This document shows positions 1 to 9,824 of a DNA stretch of 64,000 nt, piece after piece. This DNA is from Candidatus Peribacteria bacterium. GTDB taxonomy: Bacteria; Patescibacteriota; Gracilibacteria; UBA1369; 2-02-FULL-48-14. Location of the stretch: contig CALQZQ010000001.1 of the NCBI GenBank assembly GCA_943349825.1, positions 62,001-126,000 on the forward strand, read 5' to 3'. Below the pieces are notes generated by a model, which did not search any database, was not told where the DNA came from, and saw nothing but the letters and a program-made list of their open reading frames with translations. Position 1 is the first letter of the stretch. Each line of letters opens with the position of its first letter. Both the position numbers and the translations under genes were made by a program.

Positions 1-1
1 A

Positions 2-700
2 AAACCGATCATCACGAACTCCTCGCTGCAGCTGCTTTTAAAGCAATCGCCGTCGGCTATTGAGCCGCTCACCAAGATTTTCAACCTGACAGAAGGGGAG
101 AAGTACATGCTGCTCAACTCCGGAGTGGGGCAGGGACTCTTTTTTGCCGGGCTTAAACACGTGGCCATTCAGGTCATCGCTTCGTTTAGCGAAGATAAGA
201 TCGTGACGACCAACCCAGAAGAATTGCTGGCTCAAAACGCAGTCGCCGCTGAATTTGAAACGGATGAGACTGCGAGCGGAAGTGAAACAGCTCCTGCTGC
301 AGAACCTGCTGCTCCTGAAGCAGCCCCCGTAGTGTCCACTGAACCAGTGCCTGCAGCGCCGGTGGCTGAGGCTCCAATGATGACAGAAGTTCCAGCGCCG
401 ACTCCTGCGCCTGCTCAAGAATTGGAACCAGTGACTTTGCATGTGTCTGCTCCTCACGAGCCCTCTGAAGAAGACTTCACGGAAAATGTAGCGGCCGTTT
501 TGGATCAACCGATTGATGCACCGATCTCTGTGGTGGCACCTGAGCCAGTGGCGCCGACTCCAGTAGCTCCAGCAGTGGAGGCTGTTCCCGTGGCTTCTGT
601 TGCACCAGCTATTGAACCGGCTATCATGCCTGTCGCACCTGCCGTGACGCCAAATCCTTCTGCGCCTCAGGAGGTTCCTGTGGTGTTTGAGGCCAAATAG
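2..700 (+). CDS. VirB4/TraC-like type IV secretion ATPase, C-terminal part (5' cut by window)
   Basis: The reading frame is open from the first bases of the window, so the ATG at 107 in the ORF track is internal and the gene starts upstream. The first 70 residues (KPIITNSSLQLLLKQSP, NLTEGEKYMLLNSGVGQG, EDKIVTTNPEELL) match the conserved C-terminus of the VirB4/TraC-type ATPases found in Patescibacteria, which power assembly of type IV secretion or pilus machinery at the inner membrane. The Walker motifs lie outside the window. After residue 75 there is a tail of about 155 residues made almost only of Pro, Ala, Glu and Val, which is not part of the usual family. A VirB2-like pilin lies at the other end of the window. 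Family assignment is by recognition of the C-terminal block only. Confidence 0.75.
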   Translation, partial: KPIITNSSLQLLLKQSPSAIEPLTKIFNLTEGEKYMLLNSGVGQGLFFAGLKHVAIQVIASFSEDKIVTTNPEELLAQNAVAAEFETDETASGSETAPAAEPAAPEAAPVVSTEPVPAAPVAEAPMMTEVPAPTPAPAQELEPVTLHVSAPHEPSEEDFTENVAAVLDQPIDAPISVVAPEPVAPTPVAPAVEAVPVASVAPAIEPAIMPVAPAVTPNPSAPQEVPVVFEAK

Positions 701-740
701 TTGGACATGCCGTGATTGACAGGGGTGTTTTTATTGCGCC

Positions 741-760
741 GCAACCCCACGTGGGGTTGC
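741..760. terminator. Perfect 20-bp palindrome, possible terminator
   Basis: GCAACCCCACGTGGGGTTGC is a perfect inverted repeat 41 bases after the stop of the VirB4-like gene. No clean T-run follows on either strand, so intrinsic termination is plausible but not certain. Confidence 0.5.
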
Positions 761-787
761 CCTGAAACAATTCTTCTTTTGTCAAAC

Positions 788-815
788 TTGCCTTGATTTG
801 TGACGATTTTATATT
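788..815 (+). promoter_or_regulatory. Sigma70-type promoter for the 73-aa ORF
   Basis: TTGCCT, 16 bp, TATATT. The expected start of transcription is about 822, leaving a leader of roughly 7 nt before the ATG at 829. Confidence 0.5.
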
Positions 816-828
816 AAAACTTTTATTT

Positions 829-1050
829 ATGGCAGATTTTAAGGGTGGTGAACGTCAACCGGTATCTTTGGATAGATTGAGTGATGGAGACCGAGCTGCC
901 TTCTTGGAACTCGATGCGAGTGGAGCGTTTGCTTCTTCAGAAGCACGAGTTACCTTTTTGAGAGATTTAACTGGTGAAGCGGTTATCACGGCTCTTAGTC
1001 GAGCTGGAGGAACAGATTGGCGTACGGCTGCACGTGTTGCGCGTCGCTAG
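829..1050 (+). CDS. Small hypothetical protein (73 aa)
   Basis: I do not recognise this protein. The ORF track starts at 793, but the promoter read at 788-815 implies the start MADFKGGERQ at 829. The product is short, soluble-looking and rich in Arg, Ala and Asp, with no signal peptide, membrane segment or metal-binding motif. It has its own promoter and no Shine-Dalgarno sequence; the leader is TATTAAAACTTTTATTT, like the A/T-rich leaders of 3908, 36102 and 22903. It stands alone between the VirB4-like gene and another orphan. Confidence 0.5.
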   Translation: MADFKGGERQPVSLDRLSDGDRAAFLELDASGAFASSEARVTFLRDLTGEAVITALSRAGGTDWRTAARVARR

Positions 1051-1066
1051 TGTTTAAGGCGGTATA

Positions 1067-1096
1067 TTGACAAAACTCCTAAACTTGTTATTATAT
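1067..1096 (+). promoter_or_regulatory. Promoter of the 194-aa ORF
   Basis: A consensus -35 TTGACA is followed after 18 bp by TTATAT (or after 17 bp by ATTATA). The leader to the ATG at 1115 would be about 12 nt. Confidence 0.55.
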
Positions 1097-1114
1097 CCAA
1101 GTTGATTTTTCCCT

Positions 1115-1699
1115 ATGAATCAAGGCATTGAAGCCACTTTTAAAACGGATTTGTCGATTCCTAGATCGTTTCGGGCGGGATCGAACTCATTTTTGGAGAC
1201 CTTGAAGTTGCGTCACGCAGGTTCGCGTTTGGCCAATGGATGTTTTGAAGTTGAAATGGCTCATCCATCACCTTTGACTGTGAAGATGGATAGTCCTGAT
1301 GAAGATCTCGTGGCCAAGCTCACTGGGGGTTGGCAGCCGGGTTCTTTGGTGGCGACGAATATGGATCGTTTGTTTCCGCTACACATCTTGGAAGCTCTTT
1401 CCAGTTCTCCCCTACGTCGTTTGGAATTGGATAAAATTCAACAGGGAAGGTGCTCCTTCAGCCAGGAACGTGAAGCTCAACGAGCGGCGTTGGAGGCTTG
1501 GTTTACTCGTTATAAGGCTTTTGAACCGGGCAGTCCTACGGGAAGGCCAGCTTTAGAGGCTTTGGTGCGTGGTGTTGTGGCAAAAAATCGAGGACTTACT
1601 CGGCAGGATTCTGATTTTGTTACTCCTGATGACGTGCGAGTTTTGGTGGGAACCTCCATTTTTGAACAATTCAAGAAGGCTGGAGTGGTTCACTTTTAA
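1115..1699 (+). CDS. Hypothetical protein (194 aa)
   Basis: I do not recognise the family. The protein is mixed alpha/beta in composition, without a signal peptide or transmembrane segment, so probably cytoplasmic. The C-terminal half (KNRGLTRQDSDFVTPDDVRVLVG) ends in a short hydrophobic stretch. It has its own promoter. The next gene, a SprT-like protease, starts 36 bases after the stop from a promoter placed in that gap. Two frame-shifted ORFs over the same DNA (1299 and 1569) are shadows. Confidence 0.6.
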   Translation: MNQGIEATFKTDLSIPRSFRAGSNSFLETLKLRHAGSRLANGCFEVEMAHPSPLTVKMDSPDEDLVAKLTGGWQPGSLVATNMDRLFPLHILEALSSSPLRRLELDKIQQGRCSFSQEREAQRAALEAWFTRYKAFEPGSPTGRPALEALVRGVVAKNRGLTRQDSDFVTPDDVRVLVGTSIFEQFKKAGVVHF

Positions 1700-1728
1700 T
1701 TGGCGCTTTCCCGCGTTCCCGTTAGAAT
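1700..1728 (+). promoter_or_regulatory. Promoter predicting a leaderless mRNA for the SprT-like gene
   Basis: TTGGCG, 17 bp, TAGAAT, then exactly 6 nt (CCCCGC) and the ATG at 1735. With normal sigma70 spacing, transcription would begin on or within one base of the A of the start codon. Confidence 0.55.
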
Positions 1729-1734
1729 CCCCGC

Positions 1735-2217
1735 ATGCGCACCGATGCTTGGCTTCGTGAACAACTGGATCAGCTCCTTCGGGGGCCGTTTTCAGACATG
1801 ACGGTGGCGAATCGGCTCACTGTGCATTTTGGTCGTCGGGCCGGTCGGCGTTTTGGGTCTATCCTTATGACTCGAGATAAACGCGAAAGTCGCATTACCA
1901 TCAATGGGCATTTTAGAGATGAAACCGTGCCGGAGGCGATTGTTCAGGCGACTTTGGCGCACGAATTGTCGCATTATGCTCATGGATTTTCGTCGCCCTT
2001 GCCCAAGAAGTACAAGAGTCCGCACGCCGGCGGGGTGATTTTGCGCGAGTTTAAAAAACGCGGCCTCGAAATGCTCTATCATTATGAGAAGCAGTGGTCC
2101 AAAAGCCACTGGGGTGAATACCTGAAAGCTCACATGGAGCCTAGAGCTTATCGATCGCTTTCTCGGCGGCCTGCAGCCACGGGTCTACTCCAGCTTCTGC
2201 GTCACTTTGAATGGTGA
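1735..2217 (+). CDS. SprT-like zinc metalloprotease domain protein
   Basis: The 160-aa protein contains LAHELSHYAHG around residue 78, the HExxH zinc motif, in the setting typical of SprT/SprT-like domains, followed by a conserved H and basic C-terminal half. Substrates of bacterial SprT-like proteins are unknown; eukaryotic SPRTN degrades DNA-protein crosslinks, which makes a similar role possible but only by inference. No signal peptide is seen, so it is probably cytoplasmic. The last 77 bp overlap the 3' end of the convergent S41 protease gene, so both C-termini are encoded on opposite strands of the same DNA. Confidence 0.75.
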   Translation: MRTDAWLREQLDQLLRGPFSDMTVANRLTVHFGRRAGRRFGSILMTRDKRESRITINGHFRDETVPEAIVQATLAHELSHYAHGFSSPLPKKYKSPHAGGVILREFKKRGLEMLYHYEKQWSKSHWGEYLKAHMEPRAYRSLSRRPAATGLLQLLRHFEW

Positions 2218-3820
2218 TGTCTGGAGTCACTCCTACGCCGTTGATGGAAGTGCCGTGAGAAGAAAGCCAGTGTGCGATGGTGATTTTGAGTTCGGAACCG
2301 TCCCAATACTGGGTGAGCGTTTGAGCGCTGCCTTTGCCGTAGGTTTGAGTACCGATCACCGTGGCGCCTGCGACTTCTTTCAGGTCTTGAGTCATGATTT
2401 CCGAGGCGGAAGCTGTGGTCTCGTTTACTAAAACATAGAGGGGCACCCCTACGAATATTCCGTCTGAGGAGTTCGTGATCGATTCTGTGAAATCTCCATA
2501 ATCCAGAGTGACTAGATTGGTGAGGTAGGGCACGTAGTCGCCTGTAATTTGGGCAGCGGAATTGATGTAGCCACCTCCGTTGCTGCGCAGATCAATGACG
2601 ATGGCTTTGGGACTAGGCACTTTAGTCCTTAGGGTCTCGACGGTGCTTAGGTAGTCGCCCACGGTGCTGCTGCCGAAAATATCGATGTCGATGTACCAAC
2701 TGTTTTTATCGAAGATTTCTCCGGTCACGGTGGTGATTTGGACGGCTGCGCGGGTGAGGGTGAAGTTCATGCTGGCTCCGTCGCGTTCAATGGTGATGGT
2801 CACTTTAGTTCCAGAAGCTCCTTTGATGCGATTGATGAGCTCTTCTAGGGTCATGGCTTCGGTGCTCACGCCATCCACTTCTAGGATGAGGTCGCCTTCG
2901 TGGAGTCCGGAGAGGGCGGCTGGAGAATTGGGGATGAAGCCGCCGAAGGAAAATGCTCCGGTGATTTCGTCTTGGTTCAAGTAGGCGCCGATGCCTTCGA
3001 AGTTGCCACTGAGGGTGTTCGAAAACTCATTGCTTTGGTCGGGAGTGAAATAGACGGTAAAGGGGTCGCCCAAACTATCCAGCATGCCTTTGATGGCCGC
3101 GTTGAAGAGCGCGTCGGGATCGATTTCTTGGTCACTGGGAAGGTAGTAATTGCTCATGATTTGAGCCCAAATATTCGCGAAAATATCGGATTTGTAGAAA
3201 TCGCTGGCGGCGACTTCTTGCTTGTAAATCTGCCATTTTTCGAAGTCTAAAATTAGGTTTGCAAAGTCTCCACGAGTGATTTTTTTGAAGGGGTCGAGGG
3301 CAGTTTCCGGATCAGCAATCAAAATGCCTTCGTTCACCAAACGAGCGATCACTGAATAGTAGGGGTGTACGCTGGGCACGTCGGAAAAAAGCGTTGTGCG
3401 GTTGCTCCATGGGATAATGCCTCCAGCCACGCCATAAGCAGTGAGCAGTTTTTTCATCGCGTCGATTTTATTGAGCTTTTGAGTGGGGCCAAAGGTGTTT
3501 TCTTCTTCGAGTCCGTTGTTTTGTGCCAGGTGGGCGTAAGGGGCAAACCAGGCATCGGTGGGGACGTCTGCAAAAGTGGTTTTTCCACTGGGGACTTCGT
3601 CTTGGAAGACTTTGAATAGAATTTTGTAAAATTCAGCCTTTGTCAGGTTCGCTGTAGGACGGAAAAGGTCGCTGTCGTCCAGGGCGCCGACTAGTTCTAA
3701 GTAATCTACACCTTCCTTGTAAGGGGAGTCGTCGGGCACATCCGTATAAGAGGCCTTGGCCAGGGAAGAGCTCCAAAAAAAGCCCAAAAGGACGGCCAGA
3801 AGGATGAGTTGTTTTTTCAT
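2141..3820 (-). CDS. Secreted S41 (CtpA/Prc-type) serine protease with three SLH domains
   Basis: The start at 3820 (MKKQLILLAVLLG) gives a clear signal peptide; the longer ORF start at 4051 lies beyond the promoter region of the divergent gene. Residues about 25-200 hold three S-layer-homology repeats (YTDVPDDSPY, FADVPTDAWF, FSDVPSVHPYY). A PDZ domain follows (GFIPNSPAALSGLHEGDLIL), then the S41 domain with the catalytic Ser in TTASASEIM and Lys in YGKGSAQT. The protein should be exported and held on the cell surface, where tail-specific proteases process envelope proteins. An SLH-bearing surface protein at 28793 in this window may share its anchoring site. A good Shine-Dalgarno sequence is absent; the leader is C-rich (CAACCCCCACCT). 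Confidence 0.88.
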   Translation of the reverse strand: MKKQLILLAVLLGFFWSSSLAKASYTDVPDDSPYKEGVDYLELVGALDDSDLFRPTANLTKAEFYKILFKVFQDEVPSGKTTFADVPTDAWFAPYAHLAQNNGLEEENTFGPTQKLNKIDAMKKLLTAYGVAGGIIPWSNRTTLFSDVPSVHPYYSVIARLVNEGILIADPETALDPFKKITRGDFANLILDFEKWQIYKQEVAASDFYKSDIFANIWAQIMSNYYLPSDQEIDPDALFNAAIKGMLDSLGDPFTVYFTPDQSNEFSNTLSGNFEGIGAYLNQDEITGAFSFGGFIPNSPAALSGLHEGDLILEVDGVSTEAMTLEELINRIKGASGTKVTITIERDGASMNFTLTRAAVQITTVTGEIFDKNSWYIDIDIFGSSTVGDYLSTVETLRTKVPSPKAIVIDLRSNGGGYINSAAQITGDYVPYLTNLVTLDYGDFTESITNSSDGIFVGVPLYVLVNETTASASEIMTQDLKEVAGATVIGTQTYGKGSAQTLTQYWDGSELKITIAHWLSSHGTSINGVGVTPDITIQSDAEAGVDPWLQAAEKAIDKL

Positions 3821-3879
3821 AGGTGGGGGTTGGCGCAAAAATACCACGCTCTCCTCTTTTAAAAAAGCGCAAAATCTGG

Positions 3880-3885
3880 TATAAT
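3880..3885 (+). promoter_or_regulatory. Extended -10 promoter of the 752-aa secreted protein
   Basis: TGGTATAAT is a perfect -10 with a TG extension. The leader AGATTTAAAACAGAAGAA lacks a Shine-Dalgarno site. The divergent S41 protease gene starts 60 bp away. Confidence 0.55.
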
Positions 3886-3907
3886 TTAGAGATTTAAAAC
3901 AGAAGAA

Positions 3908-6166
3908 ATGAGAAAAGGGCTTATCCTCAATGGGCTGGTACTCGCTCTGCTGGCTGCGGGAGTGGCAGGATTTTCCTTTGTGGCCTTTCCGGCCCAAGGA
4001 ATATCCACGACTCAAGGGTGGCAAATGGATGGGGAAATGGTTTTTGACCAAAATCTCCAGACCACAACGGACAGTGCGGCTCGGCTCAATGGCCGTGACA
4101 GCGTGACCTTACTGGGCAACAGTGAAGGAAGTGTCCACTACGAGGAAAGCACTCAAACGGTGACTGTGAACTTGGTCAGTGGGGGAGTGATTTTCTCCAC
4201 TCTTGCCGATGATTTCCAGGTCAGCATCGTGACTCCTTTTGCTCGCGTGAGTTCTCAGCACAGCACCGCGGTGGTGGCCTTGAGTGAAGATTCTAAGGCC
4301 CTCACGGTTTATGCCGTCACGCATCCTAGTTTAGTGACCTTCACCACTGCTTCCGGTGACTTGAACGCTTTGAGTGTGCCCAGTAATTATCGAATGAAGA
4401 TTCCCGCTTCCAAGGTCACTGACCTTTTGGGAAAGTTGCGTTTGACCAAATTGACCAAAGAATTCCCTGTTTTTGCTCTCATGGATGGCGACTTGAGCGC
4501 AGCGATGACGACTGTTTTGACTGCGGTTCAAAAGGCTTATGACGACAGTTCTGTGGCTTTCTTGAATGAAGTTCAGGAAGAAAGCGATTTTGGCCCCGCT
4601 TTGTCCGGGATTGGAGGAACGGTTTACGACAGTTATCGCTCTTTCCGCAATGCCCTGACGGTACTGCCGACCGCTCAAACGCATTTGGAGGAGATTCGTA
4701 AAGAAGACGCCCTGATTTTCGCCATGACCAACTATTTGTATGGAGATGCCAGTACGGCTCAGCTTTGGCTGACCGAGTGGAGTGCAGCCACCCAAGATGC
4801 CGCGGAGGTCCAAAAACTCTATTCTTCGCTGTTCTTTGTGCTTCCGGGGGACCAGCTTTACCCTGTGAAAGCTGCTGCTGCGACTATTTTGTACCCGCAG
4901 GAAGATCCTCTTACGGCTCTGCGTCGCCAATATGGGCAGATTGAAAGTCTGCTCGATCGAGCTTCGCAAGTGGAAGCGCAACAGGCTTATTTGGATTATC
5001 AAACTCAGTTTGAAATGGCCTTGGAAGCTGGGTCCTTCGACGATGCTTCCACCCTTTCCGATGTCAGTAGAGAGTACACTTTGTTGGAACTGATGCTCCG
5101 CAGCAATGCGGTGTTTTACAACGTGAATTCGACCCAGCTCCTCAGTGATCTGGAGGAGAAGATTTTGGCTTTGGCTGGATCCAGCCAGGATTTGGATGAG
5201 GAGCGCCAGGCTTTTGTACAAAGCAAACTGCGCTTCCTCGACAATCTGTTCACTTTCGTAGAAGAAAAGAAGGTGAGCGTCTCTGATGCCACCGACTTGG
5301 CCAACGAGCTCATTTTTGAGGCCAATGTTTACATGGGCAGCATTACTATTCAAGTGGCGGTGACCGACTACTTTAAGACTCAACTTCAAGAAGACGAACT
5401 GTCTGTGGGCTTCATGAATTCTCCGGAATTTTATAGCTATGCTTCGTTTGAAGAAGGTTTGGTGGCTTACAAAGCCAAGCAAGCCGACTTGGTGGAACTC
5501 AACGCTTATATCCAAAACATTCGTGCCGGAGAAACGGAAGTGGCTTCGCTCTCTGCGGAGGAAGCGCAACTTGCGGTGGAAGTGGACATGAACACGCACG
5601 GTATTCAGTTCAGTAGCGTGGTTTCCTTAGGCGACACGGCGAACCGTTTGTTCGAGATCAAAGGGGCACGTACGGGCGGCTATGCTTTTGAAACAAAATA
5701 CGACCGTGAAACCCAAATTTTGTACGATGTTTCTGTGGCGGATCTGCGCTTTTCTACCGGACTCAACTTGGCGGACGCCAATACTGTTATAAAGGAAGCC
5801 ATGGCGAGCCAAGATATCCCTGAAGAGACCGACTCCGGTGAAACCGAAACCGATGCGGCTAGCAGCGCTTCGCTGACTGAAACGGTGGCTTTGAACTTGG
5901 TGAAATCTCAGTTTGAAGCCGCGGACTTGGATCCCGATGACTTTGTGTTCACCGTTGTGGACACTGCCGACAATACCTTCACGTTTGAAGGAACTCTGAC
6001 CGTGGCCAACTTGCCCGTTTCCGGTTCTTACGATGCTGATACTAAGAAGGTCACTGAAATCGTGTGGCAGTTTTCCAGCACTCTACAGACTTTGCCCGAC
6101 ACGGATTTAACCAACTTCGAAGCCGCTCTGTTGGCGACTTACGAGGCTTTGGCCAGTGCGCAATAG
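3908..6166 (+). CDS. Large secreted protein with FecR-like and DUF5667-like regions (752 aa)
   Basis: An N-terminal hydrophobic segment (residues 5-30) acts as signal peptide or anchor. Residues about 35-165 look like a FecR-type beta domain (DSVTLLGNSEGSVHYEE, GVIFSTLADDFQVSIVTPFA). Around residues 310-380 the run FVLPGDQLYPVKAAAATIL and the following helices resemble DUF5667, a helical extracellular domain seen in other uncultured lineages. The C-terminal 130 residues, after an Asp/Glu/Ser-rich linker, form another small alpha/beta domain (SQFEAADLDPDDFVFTVV). No enzymatic motif is visible; a structural or sensory envelope role is inference. Its divergent neighbour is a surface-anchored protease. 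Similar multidomain secreted proteins are common in Peregrinibacteria, but the function is unknown. Confidence 0.65.
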   Translation: MRKGLILNGLVLALLAAGVAGFSFVAFPAQGISTTQGWQMDGEMVFDQNLQTTTDSAARLNGRDSVTLLGNSEGSVHYEESTQTVTVNLVSGGVIFSTLADDFQVSIVTPFARVSSQHSTAVVALSEDSKALTVYAVTHPSLVTFTTASGDLNALSVPSNYRMKIPASKVTDLLGKLRLTKLTKEFPVFALMDGDLSAAMTTVLTAVQKAYDDSSVAFLNEVQEESDFGPALSGIGGTVYDSYRSFRNALTVLPTAQTHLEEIRKEDALIFAMTNYLYGDASTAQLWLTEWSAATQDAAEVQKLYSSLFFVLPGDQLYPVKAAAATILYPQEDPLTALRRQYGQIESLLDRASQVEAQQAYLDYQTQFEMALEAGSFDDASTLSDVSREYTLLELMLRSNAVFYNVNSTQLLSDLEEKILALAGSSQDLDEERQAFVQSKLRFLDNLFTFVEEKKVSVSDATDLANELIFEANVYMGSITIQVAVTDYFKTQLQEDELSVGFMNSPEFYSYASFEEGLVAYKAKQADLVELNAYIQNIRAGETEVASLSAEEAQLAVEVDMNTHGIQFSSVVSLGDTANRLFEIKGARTGGYAFETKYDRETQILYDVSVADLRFSTGLNLADANTVIKEAMASQDIPEETDSGETETDAASSASLTETVALNLVKSQFEAADLDPDDFVFTVVDTADNTFTFEGTLTVANLPVSGSYDADTKKVTEIVWQFSSTLQTLPDTDLTNFEAALLATYEALASAQ

Positions 6167-6209
6167 GAGTGGCGTAAAACAGCATGACAGCCTCGCGGGT
6201 CGGTGCTAA

Positions 6210-8138
<1,929 letters not shown>

Positions 8139-8155
8139 GGTTCAACTGAGCGAAC

Positions 8156-8184
8156 TTGACTTTCAATTAGTTTGGTTTTATAAT
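8156..8184 (+). promoter_or_regulatory. Consensus promoter of the Asp/Thr-rich lipoprotein
   Basis: TTGACT, 17 bp, TATAAT. It is one of the best sigma70 matches in the window, lying in the 78-bp gap after gyrB. Confidence 0.7.
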
Positions 8185-8216
8185 GAGCTTCTCTTTTTCA
8201 TTTTACTCCAAAATCT

Positions 8217-8900
8217 ATGCGTCTCTCTGAAGGATTACTCCTCGTTGGTCTAACTGCTGGTTGCAAGCCTGGTAGTGTTGAGCTTGAGGCAAGGCTGGGG
8301 TCGCCTTATGAGGCTCCTGATTCTGAGGATACTGATGACACCGCTGGAGATACGGACACCAACGTCGATTCTGGCATGGACAGCGGAACGGATACTGCTA
8401 CAGATACTGCAGAACCTTGTGATACCGCTACGGAAGATCCTACCCGAGAAATTCTGACGACCACGGTGGATCGTTGTGAAGACCTTCTGGATGAAACCTA
8501 TCGCGTGAATGCTGCTGAATTTGTGGTTCGAAACAATGCTGAAGAACCTTCTATGAATTCTTCTTACCAGGTCAGCGATGTATTCAGAGCTTCTTTGAAC
8601 CCTGACTATCCTTCTGCAGAGTACGAATCTTTGATCGCTTGTGCTCGACTCACTCCAGTGGACCGTTCTCACCCTGTTCAAACTTTGGGAGCCACTACTG
8701 TTCAAAATTTGAACACTCGTATGCTCGATGTCGAACTGGAAGGCATGGATGTTGAAACCGGTTCTTTGAACGTCTGGATCGGGACTCAAGATACTGAAGC
8801 TGCTTTCACCGGGTTCACCACTCCTTCTGAGGAAGACGACAGTACGGCGCGTGCCTATACCGTTTTCTGGGATGGGGCTCGCTACACGGTGACTCGCTAA
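8217..8900 (+). CDS. Putative lipoprotein with Asp/Thr-rich linker (227 aa)
   Basis: The N-terminus MRLSEGLLLVGLTAGC ends in a lipobox (LTAGC), so the mature protein should be lipid-modified at Cys16 and sit outside the cytoplasmic membrane. Residues 30-75 are an acidic, repetitive linker (DTDDTAGDTDT, DSGMDSGTDTATDTAE), followed by a globular domain of about 145 residues with two further cysteines. The domain is not recognised. A strong promoter drives it alone. The enzyme that would lipidate it, Lgt, is encoded at 21260. Confidence 0.6.
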   Translation: MRLSEGLLLVGLTAGCKPGSVELEARLGSPYEAPDSEDTDDTAGDTDTNVDSGMDSGTDTATDTAEPCDTATEDPTREILTTTVDRCEDLLDETYRVNAAEFVVRNNAEEPSMNSSYQVSDVFRASLNPDYPSAEYESLIACARLTPVDRSHPVQTLGATTVQNLNTRMLDVELEGMDVETGSLNVWIGTQDTEAAFTGFTTPSEEDDSTARAYTVFWDGARYTVTR

Positions 8901-8919
8901 ATTTCGCCCTTAGATTTCC

Positions 8920-8948
8920 TTGAAATCCCCCTGATTTTCAGGTATAAT
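8920..8948 (+). promoter_or_regulatory. Consensus promoter with a very short leader
   Basis: TTGAAA, 17 bp, TATAAT. The ATG at 8960 is 11 nt after the -10 hexamer, so the leader would be about 4-5 nt. Confidence 0.7.
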
Positions 8949-8959
8949 AATGAGATTTA

Positions 8960-9229
8960 ATGAATCTCATGATTGAGCTCGGAAACTTCAAAGATCTTCA
9001 GACTTTAGTGGGAATGCTCAACTCTGCGTGGAAGCAGTGGGAATACCGTTTGGAGCCCGTAGCCGGCGAAGACGGCGTATTTCTATTTGTGGAAGATCCG
9101 GTGAAGGAAGATGAATACGAATGTGGTGTGATCACAAAAAAAGGGAAGAAGGCTTATGCACTTTCCCAAGACGTTTATGAGCTCGTGATGGGCGCGTATT
9201 TGCGCTACAAAGACCAGTTTGGAAAATAG
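8960..9229 (+). CDS. Hypothetical protein (89 aa)
   Basis: I do not recognise this protein. It is small, soluble and acidic, with aromatic residues spaced through it (AWKQWEYRLEPV, ECGVITKKGKKAYALSQDVYELV) and no signal peptide. Two starts are possible, 8960 and 8969 (MIELGNF). The second would follow the promoter at a more normal distance. The stop codon at 9227-9229 is followed without any spacer by the left arm of the nested palindrome at 9230. Confidence 0.55.
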   Translation: MNLMIELGNFKDLQTLVGMLNSAWKQWEYRLEPVAGEDGVFLFVEDPVKEDEYECGVITKKGKKAYALSQDVYELVMGAYLRYKDQFGK

Positions 9230-9535
9230 CGTGAATCTTGAAACCCCAAAACATAAGAATAGAAGTTCGTGCACCTTTTGTTCAGCATGGAGCGCTCTGA
9301 AAAAGTTCATGAACTTTTTCTCTGCTTCCTTTCATGGTTAATGCTTCTCACACGGTGCACGAACTCCTCTCTGTTGTGGAGTTTCAAACGCTCTTTCCGC
9401 CGTTTGGTACACACTGGTTTCTGAAACATAAACCTTAAGGAAGAAGGTAGGCGGATCATGCATCCGAGTACCTTCGCTCCTGGCTTCAGAAACCAGTGTG
9501 TACCTTAGAGCGAAATGAGGGTTTCAAGATTCACG
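9230..9535. repeat. Nested palindromic intergenic element (306 bp)
   Basis: The gap 9230-9602 holds no gene. Outer arms: CGTGAATCTTGAAACCC at 9230-9246 and its exact reverse complement at 9519-9535. Left sub-domain: GTTCGTGCACC at 9265 pairs with 9354-9364 and encloses a perfect 22-bp palindrome at 9299-9320. Right sub-domain: a perfect 20-bp arm GGTACACACTGGTTTCTGAA at 9406-9425 pairs with 9485-9504, enclosing GAAGGTA/TACCTTC and CGGAT/ATCCG. The left end touches the stop codon of the upstream gene. A near copy of its right end is at 50924. Confidence 0.85.
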
Positions 9536-9546
9536 TAAAAATAAGG

Positions 9547-9576
9547 TTGACTAAGGGGCATGGCCTCTCTTATACT
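9547..9576 (+). promoter_or_regulatory. Promoter of the rpsU-prmC-prfA cluster
   Basis: TTGACT, 18 bp, TATACT, placed 11 bp after the palindromic element and 26 bp before the S21 start codon. Confidence 0.65.
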
Positions 9577-9602
9577 CCACTTCGCTTAAGTGACTTTTTT
9601 AT

Positions 9603-9824
9603 ATGGCTCGACCCGCAAATTTCTGGGCTTCCGCTGATCAGAATGAATCTTCTGAGAAGCGTGTGGCACGTTTCAAACAATGGTTCAACCGTTCTCGTGT
9701 TGGTGATCTCGTGAAAGACCGACGTTACCACAAGAAGGCTTTGACTCCTCGTTTGGTTCGTATTGGTGCTCTCATGCGTGAAGGTTTCCGTACTGAGAAA
9801 GAACGAAATAAGTTCTATCAATGA
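9603..9824 (+). CDS. rpsU: Probable 30S ribosomal protein S21
   Basis: The 73-aa basic protein has the S21 pattern in its middle and end: EKRVARFKQWFNRSRVGDLVK, RRYHKKALTP, then RIGALMREGFRTEKERNKF. Size and charge fit S21, which binds the 30S platform near the 16S 3' end and helps initiation. The N-terminal ten residues are unusual for the family, so this is a moderate-confidence assignment. Its stop overlaps the prmC start (ATGA), indicating coupled translation, and the position in a translation operon supports the call. S21 is of extra interest here because the 16S anti-SD sequence it sits beside is altered. Confidence 0.6.
   Translation: MARPANFWASADQNESSEKRVARFKQWFNRSRVGDLVKDRRYHKKALTPRLVRIGALMREGFRTEKERNKFYQ

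Noticed and set aside
4331-5599. 422-aa ORF on the minus strand
   Set aside because: Antisense shadow of the secreted 752-aa protein; no promoter and no recognisable motif.
9230-9602. Insertion sequence or CRISPR array in the palindromic gap
   Set aside because: There is no transposase ORF and no regular spacing of direct repeats; the signal is inverted and nested.
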